Source of the DNA: Clostridiales bacterium
GTDB lineage: Bacteria; Bacillota; Clostridia; Oscillospirales; CAG-272
NCBI GenBank assembly: GCA_016280525.1
Contig: JAEEGW010000375.1
Coordinates: 1 to 5,991, forward strand
DNA: 5,991 nt
Direction: 5' to 3'
Position 1 is the first letter of the stretch; each line of letters begins with the position of its first letter. Shown piece after piece: positions 3,986-5,991 of this stretch. The notes beneath the pieces are model-generated. The model worked only from the letters and a program-made list of their open reading frames with translations. It was not told the origin of the DNA and searched no databases. The translations under genes and the position numbers were made by a program.

Positions 3986-5094
3986 CTTTTCTTTTTCGGT
4001 ATCACCAATGCGAGGACGGCGATTATAACGATATCGACCGCGGCGGCGATGAGGATTATTTTCAGTTTTTTACTCATCTTTCCGTCGGTATGCTCCGTTT
4101 TTTCCGTTTCCGCGTCGGTTCCCGTCTCCGTATCGGTCTGAGCCTCTGTTTCCGTATTTTCGGGCTCTGTCTGCTTATCCGTTTCCGTTATTTCGGGGAC
4201 GCAGCCTTTTTCTTCGGCTTCTATCGCGCCGTCTCCGAAGTAGATCTTCAGGTCGTCCACGTACGCGGTCTCGTTTCTCGTTGCTATCGCGAGCTGTGAG
4301 CCGTTGTAATGAAGACGCGTGTTTTCCGTTTCGAGCAGAAGCTCGCCTGCTTTATTATAAATTTTGGCGTTTTTGTAGTAGTCTACGTTAGTTCCGTCGC
4401 TTTCGTAAGATACCTTTTCCTCTGAAAGCTCGGCGTACGCGATAAGGTTATCGTTTGCGTATACGTTTATGCGTTTTGCGTCGTCCGTGATCTTCACGTT
4501 TATATATTCGCCCACGGTAACGTTTTCCGGGTACGGCACGGTGCAGGTATCCGACGCGACGGTAAGCGAATCGGATGCGTATTTTTTAACACAGAGCGCT
4601 ATCCCGTTTTCGCGGAAAGAGACCGAAAGTCCGCTTCCGCCCACGCCGGAGCCGCCTTTACCGCCGTTTTCCGCGTACCAGTCCCACTCAAAGTAGTTGA
4701 AGACCTGCATCACGTCATGGTTTCTGGGGTTTGTTTTCTGCAGCGCGCCGGGCGCCTCGCCTCTTACGAATATATTCGCCATACTCGTCGCTTTTGGTAT
4801 CTTTATCCGAAGCGAGAAAACGTATTCCGCGGGGATATAGTCCATCGTGCGCAGGTCGGAATAGCCTGACAGCTTCATCACGTTGCCACCCTCGCCCTTC
4901 GTTACGTCGCAGGCGCTGTCCGGCGTGGCGTTCAGCCATTCAAAATAACCGTACAGCGCGTCAAGCGTCAAAGGGTCGTCTCCGGGATACGCGGAATCAA
5001 AATTTTCTTCAATAAGAGTCAGCGCCGCCGCTGGCAACGCGGTCATGCACACGGAAAGGAAAATGCAGATTATCGTAATTATGATCTTTTTCAT
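3982..5094 (-). CDS. Secreted, C-terminally anchored protein with a predicted LamG/DUF1080-like beta-sandwich
   Basis: Predicted surface protein of 370 residues. A signal peptide (MKKIIITIICIFLSV..., likely cut after PAAA, residue 24) is followed by a beta-rich region (about 25-290) starting LIEENFD and ending AYVDDLKIYFGD. This start and end pattern is typical of concanavalin-like jelly-roll domains (LamG, DUF1080 type), which often bind or act on carbohydrates; no catalytic residues can be assigned. A Thr/Glu/Asp-rich linker (about 293-339) leads to a membrane helix (about 345-365) and basic tail PKKKR, which would keep the protein in the membrane facing out. No LPXTG sortase motif is seen. 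GAGGGG, overlapping the stop of the upstream gene, is the ribosome binding site. Its own stop overlaps the response regulator start. It could be a glycan-binding or sensing accessory protein; the specific function is unknown. Confidence 0.8.
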   Translation of the reverse strand: MKKIIITIICIFLSVCMTALPAAALTLIEENFDSAYPGDDPLTLDALYGYFEWLNATPDSACDVTKGEGGNVMKLSGYSDLRTMDYIPAEYVFSLRIKIPKATSMANIFVRGEAPGALQKTNPRNHDVMQVFNYFEWDWYAENGGKGGSGVGGSGLSVSFRENGIALCVKKYASDSLTVASDTCTVPYPENVTVGEYINVKITDDAKRINVYANDNLIAYAELSEEKVSYESDGTNVDYYKNAKIYNKAGELLLETENTRLHYNGSQLAIATRNETAYVDDLKIYFGDGAIEAEEKGCVPEITETDKQTEPENTETEAQTDTETGTDAETEKTEHTDGKMSKKLKIILIAAAVDIVIIAVLALVIPKKKR

Positions 5095-5099
5095 TTTAT

Positions 5100-5105
5100 C
5101 CCCTC
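5100..5105 (-). promoter_or_regulatory. Ribosome binding site overlapping a stop codon (anchored beta-sandwich gene)
   Basis: GAGGGG shares bases with the TGA stop of the upstream gene and lies five bases before the ATG at 5094. The short gap leaves no room for a promoter, so the two surface-protein genes are almost certainly co-transcribed and probably translationally coupled. Confidence 0.7.
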
Positions 5106-5991
5106 ACTTTCTCTTTATCACCGTTATGACGACCGCGGCTATTGCTATCACGGCTGCCGATACGGCGCAGACAACAGCGATAAACGATGCGGAGACCGTT
5201 TCCGTGCTGCCGTCTTTTACTTCTTCCGTTTCGGTATCCGGAGCCTGCGTGTCTTCTTCATAAACGATATTTTCGCCGGCGTAGCCGATATACGAATACG
5301 CAAATCTGTCGTTCGGCGCGGCGTCGCCCAAGTCCATAAACTCCATAACGTTGCCGGAGACCGTTGAATTATCCGCCCATTTGAACGTGAAGTTTTTAAG
5401 CTCGGATGCGCCTAAAATACTCTTATTTATCTTGACCGCCATATACTGACCGTCTATATGATACTCGGCGTCGCCGATCTTCTCCGACTTGAATCCGTCC
5501 GTGAATTTTTCTACTGACACGGTCTTTCCGTCACGGCTGCGGTTTATAACGTAATCGTAGCTTTCCCAGCCCGTCGCTATATCTCCGTCCGCGTTGATGA
5601 AGAGATTCATGAAGTTTTCTTTGTCGTCAGCTTCTATGTCCGCAACGCATTTGACTAAGAAATACAGGTTTTCGGAGTCCTGCGAAACCTTTGCGCAGTC
5701 AATATCGTTTCTGCCGCTGCCGTTTATGTATCTGTATTCGGAATCGTAGCTTACGGTATTGCGCAGCGCCGTGTCGCCTATGTTGTCTTTATATTCCGGG
5801 CCGATGCCGTCCCACGTTGATATATCGTTTAACTTGATACTCTTCTGGCTGCTCGCCTCCGTGGTCTTGCCTATGCCCTTGAATTTTCTTATATAATCGC
5901 ACATCTGATAGTAGTAGTTGTCGCCGAAACCGACGCCGTCGCGCAGGCGCATGGGCTCCGCGTCGCGGGAAAATTCCGGGTTGAACTGGTC
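5104..5991 (-). CDS. Large secreted protein, 3' part: possible GH71/99-like domain end, CBM9/DOMON-like domain, membrane anchor (5' end beyond window)
   Basis: The frame is open to the right edge, so the final 295 residues are visible; an internal ATG at 5952 is not the start. The first residues (NPEFSRDAEP, then GFGDNYYYQMCDYIRKFKG) resemble the end of a glycoside-hydrolase-like barrel of the GH71/99 sort, as I recall from uncharacterised proteins; this part is tentative. Next comes a domain of about 190 residues with IDCAKVSQDSENLYFLVK, NLFINADGDIATGWESYDY and FKWADN, typical of CBM9-like/DOMON carbohydrate-binding beta-sandwiches. An acidic linker (EEDTQAPDTETEEVKDGSTE) leads to a C-terminal helix (SFIAVVCAVSAAVIAIAAVV) and basic tail KRK, so the protein is probably tethered outside the membrane. 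The next gene starts nine bases after the stop. A role in binding or processing polysaccharide is inferred; substrate and any enzymatic activity are unknown. Confidence 0.75.
   Translation of the reverse strand, partial: DQFNPEFSRDAEPMRLRDGVGFGDNYYYQMCDYIRKFKGIGKTTEASSQKSIKLNDISTWDGIGPEYKDNIGDTALRNTVSYDSEYRYINGSGRNDIDCAKVSQDSENLYFLVKCVADIEADDKENFMNLFINADGDIATGWESYDYVINRSRDGKTVSVEKFTDGFKSEKIGDAEYHIDGQYMAVKINKSILGASELKNFTFKWADNSTVSGNVMEFMDLGDAAPNDRFAYSYIGYAGENIVYEEDTQAPDTETEEVKDGSTETVSASFIAVVCAVSAAVIAIAAVVITVIKRK

Noticed and set aside
5950..5952. ATG at 5952 as the true start of the rightmost gene
   Set aside because: The frame stays open to the edge, the upstream codons encode a recognisable motif (NPEFSRDAEP), and no ribosome binding site precedes this ATG.

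Overview
The window looks like a chromosomal accessory segment from a Firmicute, most likely an anaerobic, gut-type member of the Clostridia. This is an inference from strong AGGAGG-type ribosome binding sites, intermediate base composition, an IS30-family insertion sequence, a BcrA/LanF-like ABC transporter and secreted proteins with C-terminal membrane anchors. The species cannot be named from the sequence.

Layout. Bases 2-118 (+ strand) are the tail of an IS30-family transposase, followed by what looks like the right terminal inverted repeat of that element. From about 133 to 511 there is no gene. The stretch is packed with C-runs, G-runs and at least eight small hairpins, including two related hairpins in opposite orientation, a G-quadruplex-type motif, a + strand terminator and two terminator-like hairpins closing the operon that arrives from the right. 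From 512 to the right edge everything is on the minus strand and tightly packed. In transcription order (right to left) the genes are: the 3' part of a large secreted protein with a CBM9/DOMON-like carbohydrate-binding domain and a C-terminal anchor; a second anchored protein with a signal peptide and a predicted beta-sandwich domain; an OmpR-family response regulator; a BcrA/LanF-type ABC ATPase; an ABC-2 type permease; and a histidine kinase with one membrane helix and no extracellular sensor domain.

How the genes may work together. The two surface proteins are joined to the regulator by a 9-base gap and then an ATGA stop/start overlap, so they appear to be co-translated with it. The only gap of note inside the cluster (3264-3325, before the ABC genes) carries four TTTAC/TTAAC boxes at 11-12 base steps, directly upstream of a TATAAT box that lacks a good -35. 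This is the layout expected for a promoter activated by an OmpR-type regulator, probably the one encoded just upstream. The model I infer is a cell-surface or carbohydrate-linked module in which the kinase and regulator control the ABC exporter, with the exporter possibly taking part in sensing. The transported substrate cannot be read from the sequence.
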